From assembly GCF_918698155.1 (NCBI RefSeq), contig NZ_CAKKLX010000043.1, forward strand, positions 1 through 40,316: DNA of 40,316 bases. The letters run 5' to 3'. Source of the DNA: Roseomonas sp. CECT 9278. GTDB lineage: Bacteria; Pseudomonadota; Alphaproteobacteria; Acetobacterales; Acetobacteraceae. The position numbers were made by a program, and so were the translations under genes. The notes under the pieces were generated by a model that worked only from the letters and a program-made list of their open reading frames with translations, was not told where the DNA came from and ran no database searches. Positions 17,381 to 26,509 of the stretch are shown one piece after another. How positions within the stretch are numbered: the first letter of the stretch is position 1; each line of letters begins with the position of its first letter.

Positions 17381-17451
17381 TCGCGTCACGGAACAGTTGT
17401 ATTCCGCCGCGGCGCGGCGCCACGATGTGGCGTCGAGCCACGGAGCCGCGG

Positions 17452-18168
17452 ATGCGTCGCAGGACACTTCTGGCAGCCGCGGGAGTCGCGGCAGGTATCC
17501 GGCCCGCAAGGGCGGAGGACGCGATCGACGTCTCGCTGGTCATGGCCGTCGACGTCTCGCGGTCGATCGACGAGGACGAGGCCCGTCTGCAGCGCGAGGG
17601 CTATCGCGTCGCGGTCGCCGACCCGGTGGTGATCGCCGCCATCCGCGGCGGCATGATCGGCGCGGTCGGCATCGCCTATGTCGAATGGGCGGGCATCGAA
17701 TACCAGCGCACCGTCATCCCGTGGCGGCGCATCGCCAACCAGGCGGATGCCGATGCCTGGGGGGCCGAACTCGCCGCCGCGCCACGCGCATCGCTGTCCT
17801 GGACGTCCATTTCCGGCGCCATCCGCCATTCGCGCCAGGTCATGGCGGAATGCCCCTGGGAAGCCACCCGCAAGGTCATCGACGTCTCCGGCGATGGCGT
17901 GAACAATTCCGGCCCGCCGGCCGACCAGCAGCGCGACGCCGCGGTGGCCGAGGGCATCACCATCAACGGCCTGCCCATCATCAACGACCGCCCGACCTTC
18001 GGCCGCCTGCCGCCAGTGCCGCTGGATGACTACTACCGGGAGAACGTGATCGGCGGGAACGGCCACTTCATGATCGTGGCGGAGGATTTCGAGAGTTTCG
18101 GCGTGGCGGTGAAGCGCAAGCTGATCCGCGAGATCGCGGGGCTGCCGGCCGGGCCTATTCGCGCCTGA
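17452..18168 (+). CDS. Exported DUF1194 protein, von Willebrand factor A-like
   Basis: This 238-residue protein has an N-terminal signal (MRRRTLLAAAGVAAGIRPAR) with consecutive arginines that suits Tat export. The mature part resembles a vWA fold: a metal-site motif DVSRSID near residue 37 and VIDVSGDGVNN in the second half, as in DUF1194. The ATG at 17452 is preferred over one at 17425 because GGAG lies 7 nt before it and the signal peptide then begins correctly. The function of DUF1194 is unknown; metal-dependent protein binding is likely by fold. It converges with the lipoprotein gene and their coding ends overlap by 14 nt. Confidence 0.88.
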   Translation: MRRRTLLAAAGVAAGIRPARAEDAIDVSLVMAVDVSRSIDEDEARLQREGYRVAVADPVVIAAIRGGMIGAVGIAYVEWAGIEYQRTVIPWRRIANQADADAWGAELAAAPRASLSWTSISGAIRHSRQVMAECPWEATRKVIDVSGDGVNNSGPPADQQRDAAVAEGITINGLPIINDRPTFGRLPPVPLDDYYRENVIGGNGHFMIVAEDFESFGVAVKRKLIREIAGLPAGPIRA

Positions 18169-18565
18169 CCGCGCCTTCCTGGACCAGCCGCAGGCAGCCC
18201 TGCACGACCGGCGCGCAGGCGGCGTTCTGCGACAGCGGCAGGTCCGATGCCGCCGCATAGCCCACGCGCGTGACACGCTGGTCCACCAGCTGGAACGTCA
18301 CCCGGCAGGTCGACCCGGCCGAGACACTGAGCGACCCGCCGATCACCGGCACCGGCGCCGACACACCCGAGGCCGGCGGCGACCGGTCATAGGTCCAGAA
18401 ATCGCCACCCGCGGATGTCGCGGTCAGGTTCGGCACGCCGGCGCACAGCCGCAAATCATCGGCGCGCAGGCCGACCAGTTGTTCGCGCCCATCCTCGGCG
18501 CGCTGCGAATCCCGCGCGGAACAGCCGAGCAAGGCCAGCAATGCGAGCAGCGCGGCCCGATTCAC
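18155..18565 (-). CDS. Small lipoprotein of unknown function
   Basis: This 136-residue protein starts MNRAALLALLALLGCSARDS, with a lipobox (LLGC) and predicted lipid-modified Cys15. The mature domain has several Cys residues (LCAG, TCRV, ACAP, GCLR) that could form disulphides in the periplasm. I recognise no named family, but similar small lipoproteins are common in Acetobacteraceae-type genomes. Its ATG overlaps the stop of the DUF3775 gene (ATGA), so the two are probably translated together. Confidence 0.8.
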   Translation of the reverse strand: MNRAALLALLALLGCSARDSQRAEDGREQLVGLRADDLRLCAGVPNLTATSAGGDFWTYDRSPPASGVSAPVPVIGGSLSVSAGSTCRVTFQLVDQRVTRVGYAAASDLPLSQNAACAPVVQGCLRLVQEGAVRRE

Positions 18566-18981
18566 GACCCGTCCGCATCCTCAAGCGACAGGCCGAGCTC
18601 GGCGAGCCCTTCCTCCAGCATATCCCCCAGCAGGTCGATGCCGAGCAGGTATTCCGCCGCGTCGCGGATGTTGCGCTCGCGCGCCAGGGTGCGTGCTTCC
18701 TCGAAATCCGGCCCGGCATAGTCGCCGCGGCCAACCCAGGCGAGCGCGATCAGCGAGGCCTGCTCGTCCTCGTTCAGCTCGGCGATGAAGGCGCGCAGCG
18801 CGTCCTCATCCATGTTCTCGTCATCCTCGGCATCGAGGCCTTCCTCGTCCTCATCCTCGCGGTCGTCAGCGCCGCTTTCCTCGCTTTCCTGCACGGCGCG
18901 GGCGGCATCGACGATCGCGGCCACGGATTCGAGGCTGATGCCGAGGTCGAAATCCTCGTCGTCGTCGGGTTCGGCCATCAT
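18562..18981 (-). CDS. DUF3775-like acidic protein
   Basis: This 139-residue acidic protein resembles DUF3775. An N-terminal helix (LGISLESVAAIVDAARAV) is followed by a low-complexity Asp/Glu linker (about residues 35-60). The domain core has ALRAFIAELNEDEQASLIAL near 65-85, then VGRGDY, and a helix pair in which ARERNIRDAAEYLLGIDLLG is typical. Two adjacent ATGs (18981, 18978) follow AGGAG; the first is taken. A longer frame extends upstream without a better site. The family has no assigned role and the protein has no signal peptide, so it is probably cytosolic. Confidence 0.85.
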   Translation of the reverse strand: MMAEPDDDEDFDLGISLESVAAIVDAARAVQESEESGADDREDEDEEGLDAEDDENMDEDALRAFIAELNEDEQASLIALAWVGRGDYAGPDFEEARTLARERNIRDAAEYLLGIDLLGDMLEEGLAELGLSLEDADGS

Positions 18982-19025
18982 CGTCGCTCCTGCGTCTGGA
19001 TCGCGGCAATCAAGCATGGGCGGGC

Positions 19026-19043
19026 GGGGGGCTGCCACCCCCC
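19026..19043 (-). terminator. G/C stem-loop after the aldo/keto reductase
   Basis: Six G pair with six C around a 6-nt loop, beginning 7 nt beyond the aldo/keto reductase stop on the minus strand. The position fits termination of the WD40-reductase operon. No T-run follows. Confidence 0.45.
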
Positions 19044-19049
19044 GGCGGG

Positions 19050-19877
19050 TCATGCCGCCCAGTCCGGCGCGAAGTCCGGGTTCACCAGCCGGCGGTCCTT
19101 GGGCAGCCGCGCGATCGCCGCGATGTCCTCGCCATCGAGGCGCAGGGCGGCGGCGGCGAGGTTCTCCCGCTGGCGCTGCGGGCTGGCCGATTTCGGGATG
19201 GCAACGACGCCATCCTGCGCGAGCAGCCAGGCCAGCGCGACCTGCACCGGGGTCGCGGCATGCTTCACGGCGATGGCGCGCATCACCGGGTCGTCGCCGA
19301 CCTGGCCCTTGGCGGTCGGCGCATAGGCAATCAGCGCGACGTCATGCCGGCGGCACAGCGATGCCAGCCGATCCTGCCAGAGATTCACATGGGCCTCGAC
19401 CTGCAGCGCGGCGATCGGCGCGATACCCAGGGCGACCGCGTGTTCCAGCAGCCCGGCCGGGAAGTTCGACACCCCGACGGCGCGCGCCAGCCCATCCTGC
19501 CGCAGCCGGGCCAACGCGCCGAGCGTCGCCGGCAGGTCCATGTCGCGCGCCGGCCAATGCACCAGGATCAGGTCCGCATGGCGCAGGCCAAGCCGCTTCA
19601 GCGATGCCTCGGCCGAGGCGCGCAGCGCATCGGGCGCGAGCTCGGTCCACCAGACCTTGGTGGTGACGAAGACGTCGCTGCGCCGCAGGCCGGAACCCGC
19701 GATGCCGGCCCCCACCGCTTCCTCATTGCCATACATCGCGGCGGTGTCGAGGTGGCGGTAGCCCATCGCCAGCGCGCCCTCGACCGCCTGCTGCGCCTCG
19801 GCGCCGCGCATCGGCCAGGTGCCCAGGCCCAGGCGCGGGATGCGGATTCGCGGGGTCTCCAGGATCGGCGCGGTCAT
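19050..19877 (-). CDS. Aldo/keto reductase
   Basis: This 275-residue NADPH-dependent oxidoreductase of the aldo/keto reductase barrel fold shows the catalytic tetrad: Asp and Tyr in LDTAAMYGNE, Lys in TTKVWW and His in LVHWPA. Cofactor-binding segments include AVGVSNFP and AIPKSASPQRQRENL. Sequence and length resemble the 2,5-diketo-gluconate reductase (DkgA/DkgB) group, although the substrate cannot be told. The ATG at 19877 overlaps the stop of the WD40-like gene (ATGA), indicating one operon. The upstream open frame on this strand is a shadow of that gene. Confidence 0.93.
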   Translation of the reverse strand: MTAPILETPRIRIPRLGLGTWPMRGAEAQQAVEGALAMGYRHLDTAAMYGNEEAVGAGIAGSGLRRSDVFVTTKVWWTELAPDALRASAEASLKRLGLRHADLILVHWPARDMDLPATLGALARLRQDGLARAVGVSNFPAGLLEHAVALGIAPIAALQVEAHVNLWQDRLASLCRRHDVALIAYAPTAKGQVGDDPVMRAIAVKHAATPVQVALAWLLAQDGVVAIPKSASPQRQRENLAAAALRLDGEDIAAIARLPKDRRLVNPDFAPDWAA

Positions 19878-20887
19878 CGTGCGGTCAGGTCCACCAGCCC
19901 GGCGAAGCCGGCTTCCGTGCCGAAGGCGAGCTGCCCGCCGACCTGGTCCCAGGCGAGCGCCGAGACCGCCGACCCCCGCGGCGCGGCCACCGGCACCACG
20001 CGGCCGGAGGCGACCTCCGCGATCAGCACCAGCCCGTCGCCGAAGCCCGCGGCCACCACCTCCTGCGTCGGGTGGCAGGCGACGGTGGTGCACAGCACGC
20101 CATCGCCGCCGGCCAGTTCGGTCGGCGCCTTGCCCATCGGCCCGCCGCCGAAGAACGGCCAGAGCACCACGCAATCCGCCCCGGCCGTCGCCAGCCAGCG
20201 GCCCTTGGCGGTGAAGCCGAAGGATCGTGTCTTGGCCGGGTAGCCGGCCATCCGCATGTGCTGCCCATCGGCCAGCCGCCAGCCATGCAGCGTGTTCTCC
20301 TGCATGGATGTCACCACATGCGTGCCATCCGGGCTGACCAGCACCCCGGTATGGCTGCCCTTCCATTCCAGCACGCGCGGCGTGCCCTCCTTTGCCGCGA
20401 CGAACCACAACGACGCACCGTTGTAGTGCGACGCGGCGATGCGCTTGCCCTTGGCGTCGAAGGCGATGCCCGTGACGGTGGAAGGATGCGCCAGCGACTT
20501 CAGCGCCGCGCCCTTGCCATCCAGCAGATGCACCGCCTTGCCGACCGCCGCGGCGCGCAGGCCGGACTCATGCGCGGCGACCTGGTCCACCCATTTGCTG
20601 CCGTACTTCGCCAGTTCGGTGGCCGTGCCATCCGGCGCCACGCGCATCAGCCGCCCATCGTCGCCGCCGGTGATCACGCCGTCCGCGGCATCGGGTGCGA
20701 TCGCCAGGCAGCCGCCATCATGCGCGGCGATGCTGCGCCAATCCTGCGCCAGCCGCACCGTGCCGTCGCCGAGCGCGAAGGCGCAGGACCGCCCCTCGCG
20801 CCCGAAGGCGACGCCGACCACCCAGGCGCCGAGATCCTGCGCGCGGCCGCGCGTGTCGAGCAGGAAGTCGGCCGTGGTCTCGCTCAT
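19874..20887 (-). CDS. WD40-repeat-like beta-propeller protein
   Basis: This 337-residue protein begins MSETTADFLLDTRGRAQDLG and has regularly spaced blades. Examples are VVGVAFGREGRSCAFALGDG, VTGIAFDAKGKRIAASHYNG, HTGVLVSPDGTHVVTSMQEN and VSALAWDQVGGQLAFGTEAG, roughly every 40 residues, consistent with a seven-bladed propeller. No signal peptide is seen, so it is probably a cytosolic scaffold. AAGGA lies upstream of the ATG at 20887. It is the first gene of a two-gene operon with the aldo/keto reductase. The partner is unknown. Confidence 0.87.
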   Translation of the reverse strand: MSETTADFLLDTRGRAQDLGAWVVGVAFGREGRSCAFALGDGTVRLAQDWRSIAAHDGGCLAIAPDAADGVITGGDDGRLMRVAPDGTATELAKYGSKWVDQVAAHESGLRAAAVGKAVHLLDGKGAALKSLAHPSTVTGIAFDAKGKRIAASHYNGASLWFVAAKEGTPRVLEWKGSHTGVLVSPDGTHVVTSMQENTLHGWRLADGQHMRMAGYPAKTRSFGFTAKGRWLATAGADCVVLWPFFGGGPMGKAPTELAGGDGVLCTTVACHPTQEVVAAGFGDGLVLIAEVASGRVVPVAAPRGSAVSALAWDQVGGQLAFGTEAGFAGLVDLTAR

Positions 20888-21283
20888 GGCATGGTCCTTC
20901 TGATCCGCCCTGTATGGCCCGATGCGGGCGCGGAGGCCATGGTCGCCGGGCACGCGACCCACCCGGCCTGGACCGCCTTGCGCGCGGTGCGGAATGTATG
21001 GTGCCGGCCGCCTTCCCCGCGCGCATCTGGCCGGCAGCTGGTGGTCCGCATTGCGTGCCGCCCGCGCGCTCGGCGTCCACGCGCGCGCCCGGCCGGCGGG
21101 ATGCCGTAGGGCATGCGTGCTGGCAGCGCGGTCACGCGCATGCGCTTGGCCAGCGGGCTGCCCTGGCACGCCGCCGGGCGACAGGCCCCGCGCCCGGTGC
21201 GCCCCCCGCCCATGCCAGCGGCCTGCATCGGCGGGCCGGGTCGCGCGCGCCCCGTGCCGGCATCCCGCGCGGCGCCTGCGCGT
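20888..21283. other. Intergenic region without a supported gene
   Basis: This 396-bp GC-rich stretch lies between the WD40-like gene start and the GHKL-protein stop, both on the minus strand. Open frames here are low-complexity, rich in Arg, Ala and Gly, and have no convincing start sites. I see no RNA gene or repeat. It should hold the promoter of the WD40 operon. Confidence 0.6.
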
Positions 21284-22987
21284 TCAATCCGCGGCATCAC
21301 CCTCGGCCATGGCCGCGCGGAAGCCTTCGCGCGCCTCGGGCAGGCCGGTGTGGATGTCGTCCGCGGCCAGCGTCAGGCTTTCGGGCGACATCAGGGTGCG
21401 CATATGGACGTCGTTCCACTCGGCCGGCCGGCCGCGCTTGTCCAGCGCATGCACCAGCGCCCGCGCCACGCGCAGCACCATCGCGCGCTCCGCGACGGAT
21501 TGCGCGGCCGCCTGCATCGCCGGGTGGGTTTCCTCGCCCGGGGCGCTGCCGGTCAGCATCGCGGCCAGGCGCGGCACGGCCGGATAGGCCATGTTGACGT
21601 GCAGCTGGTGGCTTTCCGGGTAGTAGCAGGCCGCGCGGTGGGCCAGCCCGGCATCGGCGATCTCGCCCGGGGATCGCAGCAGGATCAGGTCCGGCGCCGA
21701 TTCGAAGGTCGGCGCCGGTGCCGCGCCCGGGGGTTGCGGCGGGCCGGGCGGGCGCGGCGCCGCCGGCGCCTGGCGGTCGGACAGGCGCTGGCGCGGCGGC
21801 CGGCGGCGCACCACGCCCATTTCCTCCAGCAGCGCGGCCATCTGGCGCTGCACCTCCTCGGCCAGCGCGCCGGCGGGGGAATTCTCCGCCAGGATCGCCT
21901 TCAGCCAGAGCGGCAGGTTCTCGGCGACCTGCGCGGCGAAATCCAGCATCCGCACCAGCGGCTGCACCCCGCCGCGATGGCGCAGCGCCTCGCGGTAGCC
22001 CTCTGCCTGCACCGGGAAGCCATCGGGCAGTTCCACCAGGATCGAGACGTGGCGCGCGCCGGTCGGCACGCCGAAGCCCGGCGCCTCGCGCCGCCAATGG
22101 TGGGCGCGCAGCGCGCCGTAGATCTCGTTCTGGAACACCACGCCGCCCATGCCCTCGGCGCTTTCCAGGCCGCTCGCGTGGCTGGCGTTGACGCCCGGCC
22201 GGTCGGGGGCCGGCGCATCGTAGGCGTAGTGGATCGCCACCCCCGCCGGCAGCGCGACGCGTTCGTAGTGCGGCAGCGCGGCCAGGCGCTGCGCGGCCGA
22301 GCGCAGGGCATAGCGGCCGGGCTGGCCGGCCAGCCCCGGCGCGAGCATGACCTGCTGCCCCGCGGGGAAGCGGAAGAAGCGGGCGCCGATCGCCTCCACC
22401 AGCCAGGCCGGGCCGCTGCGCGGATGCCCGTCATAGGGGTCGGCCACGGTGTCCTGGTCGGCGCGGTTGCCCAGCAGCACCACCTCGGTCCAGTCCAGGC
22501 CAATGTCGCGGCCCTCGGCGCGGGCGGCCGCGGTGGCGTCGATGATCTCGGTCGGGCGGCCATCGGCGCCGGGCTGGTGCACCCGGCCATAGATGCCGTC
22601 GCGCTTGCCCAGGATGACCTGGTGCACCACGCCGTCGCGGCACGACCGGTAGCGCATCCCGTGCTGGTTGGACGGCAACGAGGCCACCTTCGCCCCCATG
22701 CCGAAATTGCCATCCAGCCCGGTGCGCTTGTTCACCGAGGATGCGATGTCGCACATCCGGTACAGCTCCTCGGCCGTCAGCCCGCGCCCGGTGTTCCACA
22801 GCACCAGCTTGCGCGCGCCCTCCACCGTGATGGCGGAGAACTCGACGCGCGGCGCGGGGGCCTCGGCGGCGGCCTCCTGGGCGTTCTTCAGCAATTCCCG
22901 GATCATCATGGATCGCGGGCAGCGTTCGATCATCGAGGCAACGAGGAACGCCTCGTCGCCGACGCGCAGCCTGGTGATCGTGGTCAT
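21284..22987 (-). CDS. GHKL-ATPase domain protein of unknown function
   Basis: This 567-residue protein carries a GHKL (Hsp90/MutL/histidine-kinase-type) ATPase fold. The N box is MIRELLKNAQEAA with Glu31 and Asn35. The G1-like motif is LWNTGRGL near residues 63-70, where Asn replaces the usual adenine-contacting Asp. The G2 motif is GNFGMGAKVA at about 93-102. A region near residues 270-360 may be an S5-like transducer. A proline-rich linker (about 420-445) leads to a helical C-terminal domain of about 120 residues. No kinase His-box or endonuclease motif is visible. MORC-like or phage rIIA-like proteins are possible relatives. An ATG 12 codons further upstream is an alternative start; neither has a strong binding site. 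Confidence 0.82.
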   Translation of the reverse strand: MTTITRLRVGDEAFLVASMIERCPRSMMIRELLKNAQEAAAEAPAPRVEFSAITVEGARKLVLWNTGRGLTAEELYRMCDIASSVNKRTGLDGNFGMGAKVASLPSNQHGMRYRSCRDGVVHQVILGKRDGIYGRVHQPGADGRPTEIIDATAAARAEGRDIGLDWTEVVLLGNRADQDTVADPYDGHPRSGPAWLVEAIGARFFRFPAGQQVMLAPGLAGQPGRYALRSAAQRLAALPHYERVALPAGVAIHYAYDAPAPDRPGVNASHASGLESAEGMGGVVFQNEIYGALRAHHWRREAPGFGVPTGARHVSILVELPDGFPVQAEGYREALRHRGGVQPLVRMLDFAAQVAENLPLWLKAILAENSPAGALAEEVQRQMAALLEEMGVVRRRPPRQRLSDRQAPAAPRPPGPPQPPGAAPAPTFESAPDLILLRSPGEIADAGLAHRAACYYPESHQLHVNMAYPAVPRLAAMLTGSAPGEETHPAMQAAAQSVAERAMVLRVARALVHALDKRGRPAEWNDVHMRTLMSPESLTLAADDIHTGLPEAREGFRAAMAEGDAAD

Positions 22988-23027
22988 GCGGGCCCCGTCA
23001 TGCGTGATGTTGCGGCGCAGCATAGCA

Positions 23028-23041
23028 CGCCGGCGCCGGCG
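23028..23041. repeat. Perfect 14-bp GC palindrome
   Basis: CGCCGGCGCCGGCG is exactly self-complementary. It lies about 40 nt upstream of the GHKL gene in the 211-bp gap after the COG0523 GTPase gene. It may be an operator-like site, a hairpin or chance in GC-rich DNA. Confidence 0.4.
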
Positions 23042-23198
23042 CGGCTGAGAAAGCGACCGGAACTGCCTGCACCCCGCCGGCCACCGCCATCCCAGGCGCA
23101 GGATCGGCGGCTGTCCGGATGCGCGGCGCGGCCGCGTGCCCCGATGCGCTGCAACGCCCAGTGCCGTTCGGTCGTTGCACGCGATGCCGCCCGCGGGG

Positions 23199-24233
23199 TC
23201 AGCCCGCCGGCACGTTCCAGCGGGCGATCTCGGCCTCGATCTTCGCCTGGTCCTCGCCGGCCTGGCAGGCCTCGAAGCCGCGGCGCAGCCAGGGGCGGTT
23301 GAGGTCGCGGCCGATGAAGACGATCTTCGACTTCCGCGGGTCGCCATCCTTCACCGCGCCGATGAAGTCGCCATCGGCGATCATGTGCACCGCCTGGAAG
23401 GCGAAGCGGCGGCTGTCGCCCTCGTAGTACAGGATGCCCTTGGTGCGCAGCAGGTCCTGGCCCTTGGCGGCCAGCACCTGGGTGATCCAGGCGTTGAAGC
23501 GCTCGGCGTCGATCGGGTTCGCGACTTCGAAGGAGACGCTGTTCACCGCGGAATCATGCTCATGCGCGTCGTCGCCGGACAGGAAGTCGGGCTCGCGTTC
23601 CAGGATGCGTTCCAGGTTGAAGGCATCGCGCCCGACCACGGCGTCGATCGGCACGTCGGACTTGGTGGCGCGGCGGATCTCGGCATAGGGGTTGATGGCG
23701 CGGATGCGGCGCTCGACCTCGGTGGCTTCCTCGGCGCTGACCAGGTCCATCTTGTTCAGCACGATGATGTCGGCGAAGGCGATCTGTTCCTGCGCCTCAT
23801 TGCTGTCGGACAGGCGGGCGGGCAGGTGCTTGGCGTCCACCACGGTCACGATGGCATCGAGCTTGGTGGCGCGCTTGACGTCCTCGTCCACGAAGAAGGT
23901 CTGCGCGACGGGGGCGGGGTCGGCCAGGCCGGTGGTCTCGACGATGATGCCGTCGAACCTGTCGCGCCGGCGCATCAGCCCCGACAGGATGCGGATCAGG
24001 TCGCCGCGCACGGTGCAGCAGATGCAGCCGTTGTTCATCTCGAAGACTTCCTCGTCGGCATCGACCACCAGGTCGTTGTCGACGCCGAGCTCGCCGAACT
24101 CGTTGATCACCACGGCGAATTTCTTGCCGTGGTTCTCGGTCAGGATGCGGTTCAGCAGCGTGGTCTTGCCGGCGCCGAGGTAGCCGGTCAGCACGGTCAC
24201 GGGCACGGGGCCGCGCTCGGGTGTTTCGCTCAC
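23199..24233 (-). CDS. COG0523/CobW-family metallochaperone GTPase
   Basis: This 344-residue G3E-family GTPase has Walker [16 protein letters not shown], the metal-binding CxCC motif in [18 protein letters not shown] and the guanine-specificity motif LNKMD. The CobW C-terminal domain follows ([20 protein letters not shown]). A His-containing stretch, DDAHEHDS, could bind metal. Members deliver zinc or cobalt, or serve other metalloenzymes. The GTG at 24233 follows GGAG and overlaps the upstream stop (GTGA), so it is translated with the receiver-like gene. No Zur box was found by eye, and the metal is not determined. Confidence 0.93.
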   Translation of the reverse strand: MSETPERGPVPVTVLTGYLGAGKTTLLNRILTENHGKKFAVVINEFGELGVDNDLVVDADEEVFEMNNGCICCTVRGDLIRILSGLMRRRDRFDGIIVETTGLADPAPVAQTFFVDEDVKRATKLDAIVTVVDAKHLPARLSDSNEAQEQIAFADIIVLNKMDLVSAEEATEVERRIRAINPYAEIRRATKSDVPIDAVVGRDAFNLERILEREPDFLSGDDAHEHDSAVNSVSFEVANPIDAERFNAWITQVLAAKGQDLLRTKGILYYEGDSRRFAFQAVHMIADGDFIGAVKDGDPRKSKIVFIGRDLNRPWLRRGFEACQAGEDQAKIEAEIARWNVPAG

Positions 24234-25003
24234 GGGGTCTCTCCGGGGGGTGTGTCGCTTGCCGCCCATATGGGGTCGGCCTGGGCGGCGTTCATCCTGT
24301 CGGCGCGCAACGCGAAGCGGCTCGCGACGATGGCCTGCAGCAGGGGGTGGATGCCGCGCATGGCGGCCGGCCCGCCCTCGATCATGCGGCGCGCCTGGCC
24401 GGACACGTGCGTGGCGCCGACAGCCTCCATCGCCTCGGCCACCGCCAGGATCGCGTCGCGGATCTCGGACCGCCCGGCAGGGCCGGCCATCAGCGGTTCC
24501 ATGGCGTGGGCGGCGCGGGCCACCGCGCCCTCGTCCAGCGCCAGCAGGGCGGCGGGGCCTTGGGCCTGGCGCAGCGCGGCCCGGACCGCGTCGTCGAGCA
24601 GCGCCGGCGCGGCGCGGTGGCGCAGCGCTTCCTCCAGCGCGGCGGCGAGCGCATCGGCCGGGAAGGGCCGCGCGAGCAGCGCATCGAAGCCCGCCGCGCG
24701 CGCCGCCTCGGCATCGCGGCGATGCACGCCCACGCCCAGCCCGATCAGCGGCAGCCCCGCCCAGCGCCCCGCGCCGCCGCGCAGGGCCTGCGACGCCGGG
24801 GCGCCCCGCGGGCCCGGCGTCTCGATCGCCATCACGACGACGTCGAAGGATTGCAGGGTCAACAGGGTCTCGGCCATGCGCCAGTCATGCGCCATCCGCA
24901 CGCGATGGCCGAGCGCCACCAGCATGCCGCGCACGCGCGCCGCATGGCCGGCCTGCGGATCGACCACCAGCACATGCAGGGCGGGCGCCTGGTCCGCGGA
25001 CAT
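24230..25003 (-). CDS. Degenerate receiver-domain protein with a possible relic HPt domain
   Basis: This 257-residue protein begins [20 protein letters not shown], a receiver-like first strand with Asp15. At the phospho-acceptor position the motif is [11 protein letters not shown], with Ala59 where Asp is expected, and the conserved Lys is Arg (ARPF). Phosphorylation is therefore unlikely. The C-terminal half includes [22 protein letters not shown], which resembles a phosphotransfer (HPt) helix pair lacking its His. It starts 5 nt after the aminotransferase stop and overlaps the COG0523 gene, so all three are probably one operon. It may act as a protein-binding adaptor. Confidence 0.75.
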   Translation of the reverse strand: MSADQAPALHVLVVDPQAGHAARVRGMLVALGHRVRMAHDWRMAETLLTLQSFDVVVMAIETPGPRGAPASQALRGGAGRWAGLPLIGLGVGVHRRDAEAARAAGFDALLARPFPADALAAALEEALRHRAAPALLDDAVRAALRQAQGPAALLALDEGAVARAAHAMEPLMAGPAGRSEIRDAILAVAEAMEAVGATHVSGQARRMIEGGPAAMRGIHPLLQAIVASRFALRADRMNAAQADPIWAASDTPPGETP

Positions 25004-25008
25004 GCGCG

Positions 25009-26343
25009 TCAGGCGGCTTCCGCGCGGATCGCATCCGCCAGCGTGCCGACCAGGCGGTCGACATGCGGCGTCTCGATGATCAGCGGCGGCGAGAGCGCGA
25101 CGATGTCCCCGGTCACGCGCACCAGCACGCCGGCGTCGAAGCAGCGGCGGAACACCGCCATGGCACGGTGGCCCGGCTTGCCGGCGCGCGGGGCCAATTC
25201 GATGCCGCCGATCAGGCCGATGTCGCGGATGTCGATGACGTTGGGCGCGTCGCGCATCGAATGCATCGCGTCCTGCCAATAGGGTTCGATGGCGCGGGCG
25301 CGGCCGGGCAGGTCCTCGGTCTTGTGCAGTTCCAGCGTGGCGATGGCGGCGGCGGCGGCCAGCGGATGACCGGAATAGGTATAGCCGTGGAAGAATTCGA
25401 TTCCCGCCGCGCCGCCGTCCACGATGGCGTCGTAGATGCCGTTGCGCACCGCCACCGCGCCCATCGGCACGGCGGCATTGGTCAGGCCCTTGGCCATGGT
25501 CATGATATCCGGCACCACGCCCAGCCGCTCGGCGCCGAAATCGGTGCCGAGGCGACCGAAGCCGGTGATGACCTCGTCGAAGATCAGCAGGATGCCGTGC
25601 TTGTCGCAGATCTCGCGCAGGCGCTTCAGGTAGCCGACCGGCGGCACCAGCACGCCGGTGCTGCCGGCGACGGGTTCGACCATGACGGCGGCGATGGTCT
25701 CGGCGCCATGCAGCGCGACCAGGTTCTCCAGCACATCGGCCAGTTCCGCGCCGTGCGGCGGTTCGCCGCGGCTGAAGGCGTTGCGCGCCGGCAGGTGGGT
25801 GTGCGGCAGGTGGTCCACATAGGGCAGCAGGGCACCGAACTGCTTGCGGTTCGGCCCGATCCCGCCCACCGACATGCCGCCGAAGCCCACGCCATGATAG
25901 CCGCGCTCGCGCCCGATCAGCCGCACGCGGGAGGATTGCCCGCGGGCCTTGTGGTACGCGAGCGCGATCTTCAGCGCGGTGTCGGCGCTCTCGCTGCCGG
26001 AATTGGTGAAGAAGACGCGGTCCATGCCCTCGGGCGTCATGTCGGCGATGCGGGCGGCGGCCTCGAAGGCGATCGGGTGGCCGAGCTGGAAGGTCGGCGC
26101 GAAATCCAGGATTGCGGCCTGCTTCTGGATCGCTTCCGTGATCTCGCGCCGGCCGTGGCCGGCATTGCAGCACCACAGCCCGGCGGTGCCGTCCAGGATC
26201 TCGCGCCCCTCGGGCGTGTAGTAGGACATGCCCTCGGCGCGGGCGAGCATGCGCGAGGTGTCGCCCTTGAAGTAGCGGTTGTCCGAGAAGGGCATCCAAT
26301 ACGCGTCGAGCGAATTGGGACGCGGCACGCTGAGGTCGTTCAT
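25009..26343 (-). CDS. Class III omega-aminotransferase (beta-alanine--pyruvate type)
   Basis: This 444-residue PLP enzyme resembles omega-amino acid:pyruvate transaminases. Motifs are YWMPFSDNRYFK near the start, DGTAGLWCCNAGHG, FTNSGSESADTALKIA for phosphate contact, GYHGVGFGGMSVGG, FDEVITGFGRLG with the cofactor Asp, and the Schiff-base Lys in MTMAKGLTNA. The usual substrate would be beta-alanine or another omega-amine with pyruvate as acceptor. The ATG at 26343 follows GGAG; the longer frame upstream crosses array D and is rejected. It is the first gene of an operon with a degenerate receiver and a COG0523 GTPase. Confidence 0.95.
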   Translation of the reverse strand: MNDLSVPRPNSLDAYWMPFSDNRYFKGDTSRMLARAEGMSYYTPEGREILDGTAGLWCCNAGHGRREITEAIQKQAAILDFAPTFQLGHPIAFEAAARIADMTPEGMDRVFFTNSGSESADTALKIALAYHKARGQSSRVRLIGRERGYHGVGFGGMSVGGIGPNRKQFGALLPYVDHLPHTHLPARNAFSRGEPPHGAELADVLENLVALHGAETIAAVMVEPVAGSTGVLVPPVGYLKRLREICDKHGILLIFDEVITGFGRLGTDFGAERLGVVPDIMTMAKGLTNAAVPMGAVAVRNGIYDAIVDGGAAGIEFFHGYTYSGHPLAAAAAIATLELHKTEDLPGRARAIEPYWQDAMHSMRDAPNVIDIRDIGLIGGIELAPRAGKPGHRAMAVFRRCFDAGVLVRVTGDIVALSPPLIIETPHVDRLVGTLADAIRAEAA

Positions 26344-26399
26344 CGGGGCAGGCTCCGGGCTGGCCGCCGCGAAAGAACACCCTTGGGCGCGCCGGAGCA

Positions 26400-26463
26400 A
26401 GCGGGCTTCGCCGGCCACAGCGGGCGGGCTTCGCCGGCCAAAGCGGGCGGGCTTCGCCCGACG
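26400..26463. repeat. Short tandem array D: about 23-bp units with hairpin core
   Basis: Three units (26400-26418 shortened, 26419-26441, 26442-26463) share AGCGGGCGGGCTTCGCC. GGC-TTC-GCC and, in the last copy, GGGC-TTC-GCCC can form small hairpins. The array lies in the divergent gap between the aminotransferase (start 26343) and the GST gene (start 26510). Confidence 0.8.
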
Positions 26464-26509
26464 CCCCGCCCGTGGCATGGTCCGCCCGCGCCGGCAGGAG
26501 GGCGCGGGC

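Noticed and set aside
17425..17451. Earlier ATG for the DUF1194 gene
   Set aside because: It places extra residues before the twin-arginine signal and lacks a well-placed binding site.
20888..21283. Open frames in the gap before the GHKL gene
   Set aside because: Low-complexity Arg/Gly/Ala translations, no ribosome binding site and no family resemblance.
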